Assembly: GCF_958979055.1 (NCBI RefSeq)
Contig: NC_084896.1
Location: 24,128,501-24,192,500 of the forward strand
Length of the DNA stretch: 64,000 nucleotides
Origin: Alnus glutinosa
Lineage: Eukaryota > Streptophyta > Magnoliopsida > Fagales > Betulaceae
Reading direction: 5' to 3'
The notes under the pieces were generated by a model that saw only the letters and a program-made list of their open reading frames with translations, had not been told where the DNA came from and searched no databases. A program made the position numbers and the translations under genes. Shown piece by piece: positions 1-13,517 of this stretch. Every line of letters begins with the position of its first letter. Position 1 is the first letter of the stretch.

Positions 1-237
1 CATACACTGGTACAGCAACACTCCAGCAATTACGCAATCACAGATTGTGATACATCAATCTGTGATTGCACAGCTAGTTCACTATCAAGAAAGGAAAGGA
101 AAGATCACAATGGGGCATTCAAAGCTACTGCTCACGATTGCAGCGCAAGGCATAGCTGTCCTCATTCAGAAAAGGAAGATCAATATGGTATAGCTGCTCA
201 TATGCAGATAAGTAGTTTTCCTTATCTTTGTTAAAAC
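1..237. repeat. Dispersed direct repeat, copy 1 (second copy at 39672-39905)
   Basis: The first ~235 bases match 39672-39905 almost base for base, 39.67 kb away in the same orientation. The match runs off the left edge of the window and stops near base 237, inside the phrase ctttgttaaaac. Each copy carries a perfect 14-bp stem (GCAATCACAGATTG at 34-47 against its complement at 56-69) with an 8-base loop. Copy 2 lies just downstream of the NYN-domain gene, so copy 1 may mark the tail of a related gene off the left edge; that is inference. No coding function is seen. Confidence 0.85.
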
Positions 238-443
238 TTTTACTTTTTATCTTTGGACAGTGAATTTTGTGTGCAACACTCTTCAACTAAAATCATACTA
301 CCTCATCGAGGTTAACATACCACTTTTCGGTCCCTAAAACCCTCTAACAGCTGATTTCTTTAACAGTGCATCGTTGACCATAAACAACTATAAGTAGTCT
401 GGTTAAGCAAATATAAAGGTAAGCTGATTGCAAATGTACTTAC

Positions 444-745
444 ATTTTCTGTATCATCAAGAATCAGAACTGAACTTTCTTGCCCCAGCACGACATCAAG
501 ACCCTTTTGATGTCTATGGGTGCCATCATCTCGTGAAATCACTCTAGCACTGAAGTACTCTCTTTGAGGATCAAGCAGCTTAGCCATTTCCAACGCATAG
601 GCCCGGTCACCCATTGTATAAATATACATCTCACTTGCTTCTTTTAAAAATGTGTGAACAATGGGCCTTAACTTGGTCATCATATGCATAAAATCCATTC
701 CAGCATGAAGAGGCTGCCTCTTGAGACATCTATCCATTTCATAAT
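444..745 (-). pseudogene. CPL4-like RNA polymerase II CTD phosphatase exon (FCP1 domain), partial
   Basis: The minus strand encodes a clear FCP1-homology segment: MMTKLRP, then HTFLKEASEMYIYTMGDRAYALEMAKLLDP, DVVLGQESSVLILDDTEN. This wording is typical of plant C-terminal domain phosphatase-like 4 (CPL4), which removes phosphates from the RNA polymerase II tail in the nucleus. The exon ends at 444 with a good donor (AAT|GTAAGT). Its 5' end is less clear, somewhere at 715-745. The catalytic DxDxT exon is not found upstream (760-2600), and later exons would lie off the left edge or be missing. It sits on the inner side of a minus-oriented MULE end at ~2607-2662, as do other gene pieces here, so I read it as a captured or orphaned fragment. 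A real gene interrupted by transposons remains possible. Confidence 0.75.
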
Positions 746-1440
746 TTTTAAACACAAAAAGGCAACAAGAACGTTTAGTCAGTCACTAAAGGTGTGAAGA
801 ATATCAGAAAATTAACTGGTGCAACAAAATCAAAAGTATTAGATGATAATTTAAAAAAAATTATCACTCATCTATTGGGATAAAGCAAAAGCCAACTCAT
901 AACCAATCAAAATTAATAAGGGCCTCTATTTAGTTTGCAAGGTCCAATGGGGACAGGGATGCAAACAGTAAGACAGTCATTATTCTTAAATATTTGCTTT
1001 TATATGATAGGTTCTAATATTCTACATTACACAAAATAAATCCCATGATACAAATTTTGCCTGACAACTTCCAAAACTATCATATCTGCAGTTCACGAAA
1101 AAATATTTCATTGTGAAACAAAGCTCGCCATTAGCACATCATATAACTTCTACCAGTCTTCTTGTAGAGAGGGAGAGAGAGAAAGCCAAACCCCATACAC
1201 ACAAAGCCTAGCTTTAATTAGAAGCCACGACATTCTACTGGCAAATCAAAAACTTCCCTCACCACATTCCACAAAACTTTCAAGCTATGGTGATAAAACA
1301 ACATAAGCCTGCATAAGCTCGTCTCAAGCACAAGCAGCTAATTACATCCTTTCAATTTCTTTCAACAATTTAACCTTTCAATAGAAATCAGAATATCCCA
1401 TTGACAAATTGAAAGCACAAAAATTTCCTTAAACATACTC
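746..1440. other. AT-rich non-coding stretch
   Basis: No convincing coding segment, RNA gene or repeat boundary is visible here on either strand. It contains a short GA-rich run near 1165-1185. It lies between the CPL4 exon and the retroelement fossil. Confidence 0.5.
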
Positions 1441-2580
1441 AGGTTAGGCTCTGTCCGCTCTGTTCGTTTGGGTCATGAAGGCATTTTCTGGCTCCTGTTG
1501 ACGATAGAGGAGGTGGCAAGCTCAGTTAATAGCAAGGGCTTCTTTCGGAAAATCAGGACCGCATGCAGTGTCTTCCTCTGTCAAAGTAGCTTCAACATCC
1601 ATGGGACTTGGCTATCGAAGAGTGCAGTGGAGGAGGGAGGCGGGGGTTTATTCTACTCCCTGAAGGCAAAGAGAAGTGGGGATGGTGTGGCTTTGGGAAG
1701 GTGCTTCGTTTCCTGTTGGCACCATATCTCACCGTGAAATAGCTTCCTCCGACGTTTCATGGAGATCCCTGCATTGGCAAGTCAGTCTCTCAGATTATTC
1801 CGGCGGTTAAACCACATGCACTTCTCACTTCTGCCCTTGGTTCTACTACGAGCTCAGTTACAGCGTCTATGGCGGTTGGAAAGCTTTCCAAGTATAAAAC
1901 AGTAGCGGCAGTGCAAACTCTTAGCACCGGAACTCAGTTCCCTCCGGCAGCTCTTGCTACTGGTTCTGGTGCGATGCCAAGCTCGTATGCAGCCTCTATG
2001 GAGGATGGCCAGAACAGGACAAAACCAGTACCAGACGTGAGGACAAATCAACGTACACAATTCGGTATGAGCAAGAAGAACGTGGCTTACCGTTCAAATT
2101 CTCATTCTCGCCCATATCACACATTTGCTGGAACCAGCGTCGGCATAGAGACAATTGGGGAGGTAGCAAAAAGGTTGGGGCAGTCTTTTTTCCTGCTTGG
2201 AAAATCCTCAAGTCCCTCAAGGACAGCTGTCGGCCTCTCCTTGGTAGCAATTTACGCATTATTGTGGATGGGCAGGGTGTAAGAGACGTGAGCTGGAAAA
2301 CACCACGTGTAACCCAAATCTGGAGAAAAAAGGCGCATGGGTTTGATAAGAGGGCTTCGGTGGTTTCTTCTGGATCAAACCGTGGCCTCTCCTTGGGCCA
2401 GGCACAACTTTGGGCTCCCACTGATTTTAGAACTGGCTCTTCTTCTTTGGGCCAGCCTTCTGCTTTGGGTTTTATTCCTGCTTCTTCCCCTCTTCAGAGC
2501 TGTCCTTCCATCCTGGAATAGGCCCGTCGTTCTAGTGACGCTGGCCCGCAAGTTCTCGAATCCCAGGCTCTCCTAAGTTC
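1441..2580 (+). mobile_element. Retroelement gag/ORF1-like fossil, broken
   Basis: The plus strand encodes segments resembling a plant retroelement first-ORF region: a piece reading GHEGIFWL, then LPEGKEKWGWCGFGKVL, then a Ser/Thr/Pro-rich tail. The phrase 'PEG(R/K)..WGW..F' is common in retroelement-linked proteins of woody plants from memory; I cannot decide between a LINE ORF1 and an LTR-element gag. It is broken, with several breaks, and no reverse transcriptase, integrase or LTRs are seen. Its length is ~1.1 kb. Base composition is clearly more GC-rich than its AT-rich flanks. Confidence 0.45.
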
Positions 2581-2606
2581 GGACTCCTCCTTCTCGATAT
2601 TTTTTT

Positions 2607-2770
2607 ATTAAAAGCCAAAAGGCCCTTTCCACGTAGGAATCCCCTGCCTATCATTACTCGCTTACCTAAGCCTAATCCGTTGGAGTAATGATAGGCAAGG
2701 GACGTTTAACCGTCCCCTGCCCGGCCCTTTCCTACGTAGAAAGGGCTTCTTGGCTTTTAATAAAAAAAAA
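2607..2770. repeat. Two MULE ends facing away from each other, forming an inverted repeat
   Basis: Bases 2607-2662 (TTATTAAAAGCC ... CTTTCCACGTAGG ... ending in the complement of GAGTAATGATAGGC) mirror 2684-2770 (GAGTAATGATAGGC ... CCTACGTAGAAAGGG ... GGCTTTTAATAAA). About 22 bases separate them. Both show the CACGTGG-like box and AT-rich stretch of the terminal modules seen all over the left half. I read them as the right end of one element (with the CPL4 piece inside) next to the left end of another. Confidence 0.6.
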
Positions 2771-3032
2771 ATCACAATTTTGAAAACTATCCAGCGTCCG
2801 ATGTTTGTACTCATTTTCTTCCCCAAACCATTTTCCTTCCAAATTTTTCCCTCCCTCTCTCCATCTCCTCTCCTCAACCCCACCGTGAAATCAACTGGGA
2901 GCCCGCCACCAGTACGTCACCGTGCGTTCTCCATCTCCGGTTCGGCTCCGAAGAATCCGAAGACTCAACCACCGTACCGCCACGAGCAGCCCCAACCGAA
3001 CCACCACCACCACCGACGAGCCCATCCACCGT

Positions 3033-3074
<42 letters not shown>

Positions 3075-3420
3075 CTTTCCTTTTGAAAATGCAGATAATG
3101 GTGTGAGTTTATGCCTTTTTTCTGTAAAATTGGAGGGACAAAGTTGGCTGAGATTTGGGCTCCTACAGTTCCGGTGACCATTTTCCTCATTTCTGACCTA
3201 AATCTCCCCCATTTCCGACATCGGTAGCTACCCCCACCCATCAGAGCACCGGCTTCATTTATCTTTTCTGTCGACGAAGCGCCAGCCACCAAGACCCACC
3301 GACCGCCACCCATCGGAGCACCCTCCCCCCCCCCCCCCTATCTCTCTCGCCGTTTTCCTGTTATAAGTTTTCTGCTTCTCTCTTTTCATGATTTTCGCCA
3401 CCCATCAGAGCACCATATAT
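2684..3420 (+). mobile_element. Left terminal module of a Mutator-like element (plus-oriented)
   Basis: The module begins GAGTAATGATAGGC, passes a CTACGTAG box and a TTTAATAAA stretch, then pyrimidine-rich and GC-rich 5'UTR-like sequence ending CATCCACC|GTAAGG, which looks like a splice donor before a T-rich tract (3035-3072). A second GC-rich block (3180-3420, CACCGACCGCCACCC) is the reverse complement of 18950-19200 at the right end of element A. No right end was found before element E starts at ~6290, so this element is probably truncated. Confidence 0.6.
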
Positions 3421-5150
3421 AGTTGTTTGGTGCTAAAGTTTAGTCTTTTGTTGTATTTTTTGTGTTGGGTTTTAGTTTAGTCTTTGGATTTTTCAAAGTT
3501 TCGACCTTTAGTTTATGAGTCATTTTCTGTTGGATATGCTGTAAGGCAGATTTAGAACATGGATCTGCCGTAATTTTCATCAAGTTTGCTTCATTTCTCT
3601 CTCTTTTGGAAGTTTGCATGACAAAATGGTAACATGGAAAATATTCTAGAAACCAAATCTTCTGTGTCAATTATGTTGGAGACTTGGACACCCTGGGAAA
3701 ACTGAGTGAGTGACTGTCTTCTTCTCAAGTATTTGAAATAACTCTATTGTGGTTCTGTTGATAATGAAACAAAGTATTATTTCTCAGATGTATCTAAGGA
3801 CATTTTATTTAAACAACTATGCAAGTTATCTGGGTTAGCTTGGAGAAATGCAACTTCACTTGGTTTTTATGGAAGTTTAAATGTTTGTAAATTTGTGGGT
3901 TAAAAAAAGGGTACTGAATTTTTTTTCAAGGATCAAGACTCTGTTCAATGTTGCTGGCATTTTTGTCATTTCCTTGGAGAAACCGTGAAGGGGGGGGGGG
4001 GGGGGGGTTGGCCAAAATCTACATATGAGAATTGAATTAAACTAAGAACAGGGCAAGGTTTTAAGAAAGATTTTTTTTTTTTTCATTAAAGAAATAAAAT
4101 TTTCTTTACTCCTTATTAGATGGTTGAGAAAATGGGGGAAGATGAAAGAAAAACACAGAATTTGTGTTTTTTATGTTCTTGTTTTTCTTTTCTCTTTAAG
4201 AGTCTTGCTTGTGACTTTAGTTTTTTATCCCTTTTTTATTTGATTTCTTTGGTACTATAAAATGATTCTTTTTATCCTTAGTTTGGTTGGTGGGAAAATG
4301 GAGGGAGAAAAGAGTTGAAAATTGGGTATTGAATTTTCTATTGATTTTCTATTATCTGATTGGATCTATTGCGCGCTTTGGTAGCTGGTTTACTTTTTTT
4401 GTTAGCAGAATAGATTACTTTTGATTGGGCTACAGAAATTTGGCAAGGGTGATTGGAGGATCATTTTGACTATTGATCTTGATGTCATGTGGATTCTTGG
4501 CTCATTTGTGGAAGGTACTAGATTTGATAAGACACATGTTTTTAAATAGTTAGGTAAACAGGTCTTGTTTTAGATTGAAGTTAGTCAAATTAGTTATCTT
4601 CATCAATTAAATATTTGATATTTAATTGATATTTGCTTGATATAATGGATCTTTTGTTGCTTGTTGACAATGAGATGGTGTGTGCTCTATTTTTCAATTG
4701 GAATTCTTGTCCTTGCACAAAATATATAGGATCTTCCATTCTGTCCAAATTCAATTTTATCTCATTTTTGTACATCCATAGAAACTCTTTGTTGTATGAC
4801 ACATAAATTTTCAGGACAACATCTATGTACAACAATTAAACGAGTTGAATTTTATCCTGGTGGTGTTTGATATAAGTGGAATTTTCAAGATATGCATGAA
4901 ATATTACTAAATTTGTGTAACTAGTTCATACTCTAGTGCTTGATGGCTTTTTTAGGCATTGGGTTCCAGCAAAGTTGTGCTATCTAAATTGCTTTGGTTT
5001 TCTCATATAGGAGCAGAAATTTGTAAACTTTCCTTTATGGTATATTGGCTTGGTAATTATTGGCTTAAAATTTGAAACTTTTTTGTAAAAGATAATTAAT
5101 CTTTGGATTTTCTGCATTGCTAGCTGTACTTTTTGTGACCTGTTTGTTTC
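3421..5150. other. AT-rich interior of the truncated MULE, no gene seen
   Basis: Bases 3421-3560 continue the homology (reverse complement) with 18780-18960 and then diverge. The rest is T-rich, intron-like sequence with a G homopolymer near 3990-4008 and scattered poly-T runs. No reading frame is convincing. Confidence 0.5.
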
Positions 5151-5166
5151 ATTTTGTTGTTCTTAC

Positions 5167-5690
5167 TTTTAGCTATGGCATACCTGAAAAAAGTACAAAG
5201 AAAACTAAAAAAAATAAGTCAGTTTAATGTTGTATACAACAACTGTTTGGACCTCTTATGTAGCAAAGTTGATATTCAATTGTTTTTATTGCCTAACGTT
5301 ATCTTATATGTTTCAGGTGATAAACATTGTTATCTCAATGCATATGCTTACATTAGAAGCAGCAATTTTCCCCAAGTTACGTGAGTGTCTTGCGATTCAA
5401 TAGAATGTTTTATCTGTGTTTGTTTTCAGTAGAATGCAGTATGCACCAGTGGTGGGCTTTCATATATTAACATGCTGTGAAGAGTGCGGTTTCTTCCCTT
5501 GTTTTAAGTATCAAGAATGGTTTTGATTATGGCAAGCTTGAACTATTGTTGCTTTTATGCATGTCGTTTAGGATTTGATCATGAATAAGGCTGGACAGAC
5601 ATGTTTCGGTTTCTTATTCAGGGTGATGGAAATTCAGAGAAAGAAGTGGAAGAGAAATGAGTGGAAGTAGCATCTTATGGAAAGCAGAAC
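5167..5690 (+). pseudogene. Unidentified captured exons
   Basis: Three exon-like pieces follow intron-type acceptors in the same direction as the upstream module. After TACTTTTAG a lysine-rich piece reads YGIPEKSTKKTKKNKS. After GTTTCAG (5317) a piece reads VINIVISMHMLTLEAAIFPKLRECLA. After ATTCAG (~5620) a short end reads VMEIQRKKWKRNEWK and a stop, followed by the 3'UTR-like repeat. I do not recognise the parent gene. The intron just before the second piece resembles 15777-15840 in element A, so some interior sequence is shared between elements. Confidence 0.35.
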
Positions 5691-5724
5691 AGATTGCTTA
5701 CTGAATTTTCATGTCTTGTAAATT

Positions 5725-6000
5725 TTGGATCTGGTTTAGTTTAGTAGTTTCAGGTGTAATTTTTTTAAGAGAAATATGGTTTCTTGGTTTTGGGGCATCA
5801 TGTGTATTTCTTCTTAGAATTTTAATTCCTAAACTTGTTAAGCATTTGACTCAAATCATTCCCATGACGTAGTTCTGAATCTTCTAATGGCTCTTTCTTA
5901 ATTGATTTGTCAATTAACTTAGTAGTTCTTAGTACTCTTGGACATTGCAGCGGACTACTTTAGTTAGTAGTTTAGTAATTTTTAACAACTTGGATCCCGA
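5725..6000 (+). repeat. 3'UTR-like sequence shared with the Ecdysoneless fragment
   Basis: Bases 5725-6000 match ~9525-9745 closely, for example the phrase ATATGGTTTCTTGGTTTTGG and the following TTTTAATTCCTAAACTTG. At 9525 this sequence follows directly on the stop region of the ECD fragment, so it is probably that gene's 3'UTR or a tail common to both elements. Confidence 0.7.
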
Positions 6001-6380
6001 TCCACCTTTCAAGCTTGGTCTTGTGCGTTGAATTGGGTGTTCGGACCACGCACTTTCTGTCACTCAAATTTCACAATCTCATTTGGACTTAGTTCCAGCA
6101 TCTTATCCATCAAACAAGAAGCATATTGATTTCATGTGCATGGTTCATTACAGACAATCGACAAACCAATGTTATTCTATAATTTACAAATCCATTATGT
6201 TGAGAATGATATGAAGAAAGTCTTGAATTGCTACACCAGTACTCTGTAATTCTATCATATGAATCTTGCCAATCAAGCCTCTATGGTTCTGAGGCAGTGA
6301 TTGGCAGGGGATGGGTTACCATCTCCTTGCCTCCCCCCCCATTTTCATTAAAATAGGCTTATTAGAAGTTGCTTTTTGAT

Positions 6381-6411
<31 letters not shown>

Positions 6412-6811
6412 AAAAGAAGCATTTATTTATTATAAATACCGGTTAGGGGACGGTTTTTCATCCCCCAACAATCATTTCCCATGGTTCTGTCATCATTCAC
6501 TAATGAGAACTTCTACACATGCGCCCTTCCTCCATCTCTCTTCCGTCTTTTTTTCACGTGTCATTTTTTTTTCCTTTTGTTTTTTTTTTTTTGGTTTTTT
6601 AATAAATAAAAAAAAAAAAAAAAAAAAGGTTGAAATCGCGGGAGGTCGACATTTATAGGTTTCATTTTCAAAATTTTCCCTATTTCCCAAATCTCCCCTC
6701 TCCACCGCAGGCCACCGATCTCCACCCGTGACCCAGCAAACCGTCGACCCCAGATGAACGGCGCCCGCGACCCATCTCCATCTCTTCCGACCGACACCGT
6801 CCCAGCGACCC

Positions 6812-6812
<1 letters not shown>

Positions 6813-6856
<44 letters not shown>
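6813..6856. repeat. (CT)n microsatellite in element E left module
   Basis: This is a near-pure CT run inside the 5'UTR-like block. Comparable runs occur in the other modules (GA at 12340-12368 and 12474-12534, CT at 32240-32293, GA at 37233-37271), so the dinucleotide run belongs to the family. Confidence 0.9.
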
Positions 6857-6858
<2 letters not shown>

Positions 6859-8367
6859 CCAGCAAACCAAGCATCGCCTACGAGCACCGCGGATCTCCGA
6901 CCATGTCCGACGAGGAGCACCAGCGCCGACCACTGCAGATCTCCAACTCTACGGTCACTCTCTCTCCATTTTTATGGGATTTGTTATGAGATAGGCATTT
7001 CATTACTAGGCTTTGCTAAAAATTCTATGTAAATAATCTAACTAACCTTATCCTTATAAAGAGATTTGCTATCTTTGACTTATTGCCCTTGTCACTGTTA
7101 ACATGAAGGCACCACAACAGATAAACAAGAGAAAATGGGCGTTTTGGGTGAAGACGTAAAGTATTTGGGCGTTTAGGGTGAGATTTGTTTTCTTTTGTTT
7201 TGCATTTGGCCGAAAATGGGTGAGAAATGTGAGAAATTTATTTATTTTTGAGGTCCTTTGTATTGGTGTTTAGGGGGAAAACGAAGATTTCCTTCTTGAT
7301 TTTTTCAAGGAAATCAGACTCCAAATATATTTATAAAGTTTTGGATTTTCCCCCCTTCCTGTCTTGCAGAAGTATGGATTTCAATGAAGCAGTTTATTTT
7401 CCATATACTATGTTTTTATATAACCTATTGGTGTTTTACATGTTTTCGCTGTCTTTACAATTTATGATTATATTGGTGGATATTTGAGCAATGTGGTGCA
7501 AGAGTTGTGTAATTTTTAGCAATTATCGAAACAAAACTTACTACAAAGACATCACACCAGATGAGGAGAAAGTCATAAACAAGCTAATCATTAAGCTTAT
7601 TGCATTGACAATAATCAAAAAGATGAAGGGCATGATTGTAGACCAAATCCAAGTTAGAAACCCTTGACTGCATTTAGCAAAGATACACAAAAATCCAAGA
7701 GATAGCATCCAAATACCATATAAGGAGAAAATCAACATATATTTCAGAGGAATTGGTTCTTAAATAAATCAAGGATCCAAAACTTACAACCACATGCAAT
7801 TCTCTAAAAAGTGTATAATATACTGCACAGACAAAGAAAATTGACGCTAGAAAACAAACAAATTAACAAGTCCCTTGTAGAAAAGTTGATCTGCAAGAAT
7901 TAATCATTTGTGGGTTTGAGGGGACTGAACTAATGCTCTGTTTGGTTGATGGGAAAATTTTGGTAGGATACAATTGAACTTTTCATTTTTTGGTTTATGT
8001 TTTATGAAACTTTCTTAATATGAAAAGAACAAGTTTACTGCCATAATCTTTACAACTGATTAAGCAACATTTATCTAAAAAACATTGACAAGTAATATAT
8101 GCAGGTTTGTCCTAAATGTTTTTTATTGGACAAGGATTGTTCTATAGATTTTGTTTGCATAAAGAATTTTAAGGGCAGTAAAACTATCTATATTTGTTTG
8201 CTGTGAGAGGAATGCTTATTTGTATATTATTGGATGTAATAGGAGCGATTTGCCCTGCTTCTTTGTATATTTTTCCATGAGCTTGAAGTTGTGTGTTTGG
8301 TTTACTAGTTGTACTAAAAGATAGTTACATTAGTGGGTCTTAGAAAGATATAGCTTTTTTGTGGCAG

Positions 8368-9522
<1,155 letters not shown>

Positions 9523-9727
9523 TTTTGTATTTTGCTTCCGGTTTAGTTGAGTGGTTTCAGGTGTTTTTTGGAAGAGAAATATGGTTTCTTGGTTTTGGGG
9601 CATCATGTGTATTTCTTAGAATTTTAATTCCTAAACTTGTTAAGAATTTGGCTCAAATCATTCCCATGACTTGGTAGTTCTGATGGCACTTTTTTATTTG
9701 ATTCGTCAATTAACTTGGTAGTTGTTA

Positions 9728-10075
9728 GTACTCTTGGCCATGAATCCTCATTTTTTTTTTTTTTTTCAAAAAACCATAACTGTTAAGTAAAAGGAAGAAG
9801 AAAATAAAAAATAAAATCAAAGAGTGAAAAAGCTAAGTCAATTGTGAATTAACTTGATAGTTCTTAGTATTCTTGGCCATGAATTTTATTTTTATTTTTT
9901 TTTCAGAAAACCATAATTGTTATGTAAAAGGAACAAAATAAAAAATAAAATCAAAGAGTAAAAAAGCTAAGTCAATGTGTATCGGTCTTATCTTCGCACA
10001 AAATTATAAAAAATAAAATCAAAGAGTAAAAAAACTAAGTCAATGTGTATCGGTCTTATCTTCGCACAAAATTGT
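9728..10075. repeat. Nested tandem duplications downstream of the ECD fragment
   Basis: A unit of roughly 130 bp (TTAGTACTCTTGGCCATGAAT ... AAAGCTAAGTCAAT) occurs at ~9728 and again at ~9860. Its tail (AAATAAAATCAAAGAGTAAAA ... TCGGTCTTATCTTCGCACAAAATT) is further repeated as a ~65-bp tandem unit to 10075. This is local slippage or duplication with no coding content. Confidence 0.75.
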
Positions 10076-11423
10076 TCAAGAAATTCTATTTCTCTATATA
10101 ATTACTCAACCCAAAATGTTTGATCATAAATACATCAAAATGCATTCACATTGGTACAACTATATACAATAAGTGTCATCCAGTCCCGATATATACAAGT
10201 ATATACATTAGCTGCATTTCAAAGTGCCTTGATCCACCACAAAGCTTACACCTTTCAGGCTCTCCTTAAATATCTATTGTAGCCAAAAGTGACTTCAAAA
10301 TGTTCACTTTTGTGTGAATGTGCCCTACAAAGAAGATAATTGTCAAGTATCCAAGTATTAGAAAACATATTAGATTAATAGAGCAAATTGCATAGACATT
10401 GAACAAGAGTGAACAGAAGGCAATGCCAAATTTTTGGCAGTAGAATCAAAATGGCCAGGAAGGAGCACAACCTAGAAGAAAAATGCAGACAAAATTGACA
10501 TCATTTTTTAGGGAGCAACTGTAGATTGATCAACTTGATATAGCAGAGCTCTCATAAAAAAATTTGTGAGCCAGATGCATACTGAATTCCCTTCAACTCA
10601 AGCCGTAATTCCTTTCCATAATTTTAATCTTTTCATATAAGAAATTATGAGTTAGGGTGATATGTAATTTGCATAAGATATCCCCAAAATAATTGTGAGA
10701 TTATTGGATTGTTTCGTCAACGGTATTGGTTCAGAATTCCCCTTTGACATCATTTTTTTTTTTCCTGAATCTCCTCGTGAGCATAGTTCGTGGCTTTTTA
10801 AGTTAACAACACCCTTAACTTTTCCTGAAGGAGGTTTATACTTTAAAAATTAATCATACTGCTATTAAAGCTATGATCAAGAATGGTCAGATTGAGCAAA
10901 GCATAGAAAATATCAAGTTAAATGTGAAACAAGAATACTGATATTTCAGTTTCAAACTAGAACAGGACATTCAAGAAGATTCACATTATTAACATACTGA
11001 ACAATATCTTGCTCATGCCTCCACCATTCACTAAATCATTAAAAGGGGTGCAACAATTCCAAAAACCAAAGTAGCAAAAATTTCTTTTGATTACTTCTAC
11101 CAATCCAAACTAATTAGACCACTGACTGGGATATTATGATCTCAAAAGAAGCTCTATATGCAAAATATTCCATATAATTATACTTAGCATCCAAAGGCTA
11201 CTCTTAATTAAAGCTAAAGGTTATAAGATATACTTTGTGGTGCTAAACAAAAATCATCAAACATATATGAGAAAAATGCCATGGCTCTATTACAAAAAAT
11301 ATTATGCATGTAGAATTGAACATATATGTAATTATCCTACAAGGCAAACTGAAAATGCTCAGCATCCTGAACTTTCTTCAAAGCAACACACAAAACAGCT
11401 CCAATCTCTCTCTCAGTAACAAA
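10076..11423. other. Element E interior, no supported gene
   Basis: This is AT-rich sequence. A minus-strand piece at ~10200-10330 could be an exon (a reading ESLKGVSFVVDQGTLKCS before a stop) but I could not attach it to a family. Bases 11345-11420 mirror 20760-20830 of element B and so belong to the terminal arm. Confidence 0.4.
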
Positions 11424-11723
11424 GGGCTTGTTTGGCAAAGAACATAACAGAACAGAGTAGTGGGTTGTTAGTTTTGAAATTAGTAAAAAGTGATGATGTG
11501 ATATAAAATAAAAAGAATTTGTATAAAAAAGTGAAGAAAAATTTGTATTGTAGTGAATTTTTTTATTTGAATAGTAATAAAAAATTATTGATGTGATATA
11601 AAAAGTGAAAAAAGTAAGAATGTTTTGATGTGAATTGTTGGAAAAAATAAAAAAGTAAAAAAAAGTACAGTAAATAGTGCCAAGCACTATCCTGTTCTGT
11701 AACCATGCTTATCAAACAAGGCC
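11424..11723. mobile_element. 300-bp MITE inserted in element E's right arm
   Basis: The ends are GGGCTTGTTTGGCAAAG and, in reverse complement, GGCCTTGTTTGATAAGC. They are flanked by AAA on both sides (11421-11423 and 11724-11726). Element B's matching arm (around 20761-20770, reverse complement) has the site without the insert, reading TACAAAGCAAC, which supports a 3-bp target duplication. The size, the TTGTTTGG-type end and the 3-bp duplication fit PIF/Harbinger (Tourist-like) MITEs, although AAA rather than TAA/TTA is unusual. Confidence 0.75.
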
Positions 11724-12339
11724 AAAGCAACAAAAACCCATTATAAATTAACAAAATCCCCAACCTCAGTTTAGTACCCACAAGTCGTTGTCAGAAACTG
11801 ACATCATAGCATTCAAAATCAGAATCCTTTCAATTGATACCCTAATGAGTAGAACTGATTTCTTTGTCATTTACCAAGAATCAAGCTGCCCACTGAAGCA
11901 AAATCAAGCTTGAAAGGAAAAAAGAAAAGGGAAGAGGCACGTAGAACATTCAATCTACAATTCCTTTTTTCCAATTGGTTGAACCTTCTTTCTGTTTAAT
12001 TACATCCTTAAAGTAACAATTTTTTTTTTTTGTATAAGATTAAAGGCTTAAAAGTTTTGAGAGGGTAAGAGATTGCAGAAAATTGTAGATTTTTACATAT
12101 TCATTTTTTCTACAAATGAAGTGGATTAAACTTAAACACCAGCAATGTGACAACTTTTTCTACAACAACAAAACCAAGCACAATTCGGTTAAGACAATTT
12201 GTTGAACACCCAGCGAGCATCTTCAAGAACCAAAAAAAGACAACAAGAACAACAAAAATTTATCAAAACAAACCCAAGCAGTGAGCGGCCGTCGAGAGAG
12301 AGAAAAAAAAAACAGAACAACCCACAGTGGCCGACCGTG

Positions 12340-12372
<33 letters not shown>

Positions 12373-12469
12373 GTGGTTGGCTCGACGCTCCCTGGTCGGT
12401 GGTGGAACTGCGGTGGGCGGTGCTCCGATGGGTGGCGGTCGGTGGGTCTGCAACGAGAGAGAAAGGAAA

Positions 12470-12538
<69 letters not shown>

Positions 12539-13517
12539 GTCGGAGATGGGCGGCACTCGGTCGGTGGGGGAGGGAGAGAGAAATGGGTCGCGGGTCGAGT
12601 TTTTTGGACTGAGAGGGGAGGGCCGGATAGTGGTCTGAGAGGGTCTAACGATGTTGGCCGTTTGGTGGGGGAGGGGGGCGGTGGTCGACGCCGAGAATGG
12701 GGAGAAATGGGGGGAAATTGAAAATTGGGAGAAATGGGGGAAAATGTCTAGAAGCCTCGTTTTTATTTTTCCAGTCTCAGTATTTCTCTTTCTCAAATGA
12801 TTTCATTTTTTTAATAAATTGGCAGTGCCACGCTGGAAAGGGATGGACATGAGACAGAAGAAAGTCTCATGTTTAGCATTTCTCAAATAGGAGGACAAAA
12901 TCGCAGGTAGGAGGAACAAAAATCATTTCCCCCAAAAATTTCCCCCCCTTTCTCTTTCCCTAAAAAATCTCCCCCCATTTCGACCGGAAATCTGACGCCG
13001 ATGCCGCTCACTCTCTTTGTCGAACCCAGCAACCAGGCCCACCGACCAACTCCCAGATCGACGCCCAGCGCTCTTTCACAGACAGGCACCGAATCTACGA
13101 CGCCGCCCAGATCGACTGGGTTTCTCGATGACCCACCCGCCCAGCTCTCTCGATCTCTCGAACCCAGCACAGACCGGCTGCCTAGATCCGACGTCGACGC
13201 CGCTCTCTCTGTCGAACCCAGCAAACCGGCCCACTGACCAACGCCCAACTCTCTCACAAACCGGCCCACCGACCAGACCGGATCTTCGACGCCGCCTAGA
13301 TCGACCGAGTTTCTTGACGACCCACCCCACACGGCCAGTCTCCCTCTCTCTCTCTCGAATACTCTCTATAGTACTGTAAGTTTCATGTTGGCCCTCACAT
13401 ACCAGAACCAGAACCATCCTCCATTATTTTATTGATGCTTTCAGAAAATTACAAGTAGAAAACAGTACAAGAAGTTTTGTACCCTATGCAAATTAGGAAC
13501 AAATGTAGGTGGGAATT

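Noticed and set aside
6493-7032. Overlapping long frames on both strands with (RE)n or (SL)n runs
   Set aside because: They come from the CT/GA microsatellite and the GC-rich module; no protein family, and frames appear on both strands at once.
12199-12796. Frames up to 177 aa around the GA runs
   Set aside because: Low-complexity translation of GA/CT repeats in element E's right module. The same artefact occurs at 19025-20102 and 24310-25423.
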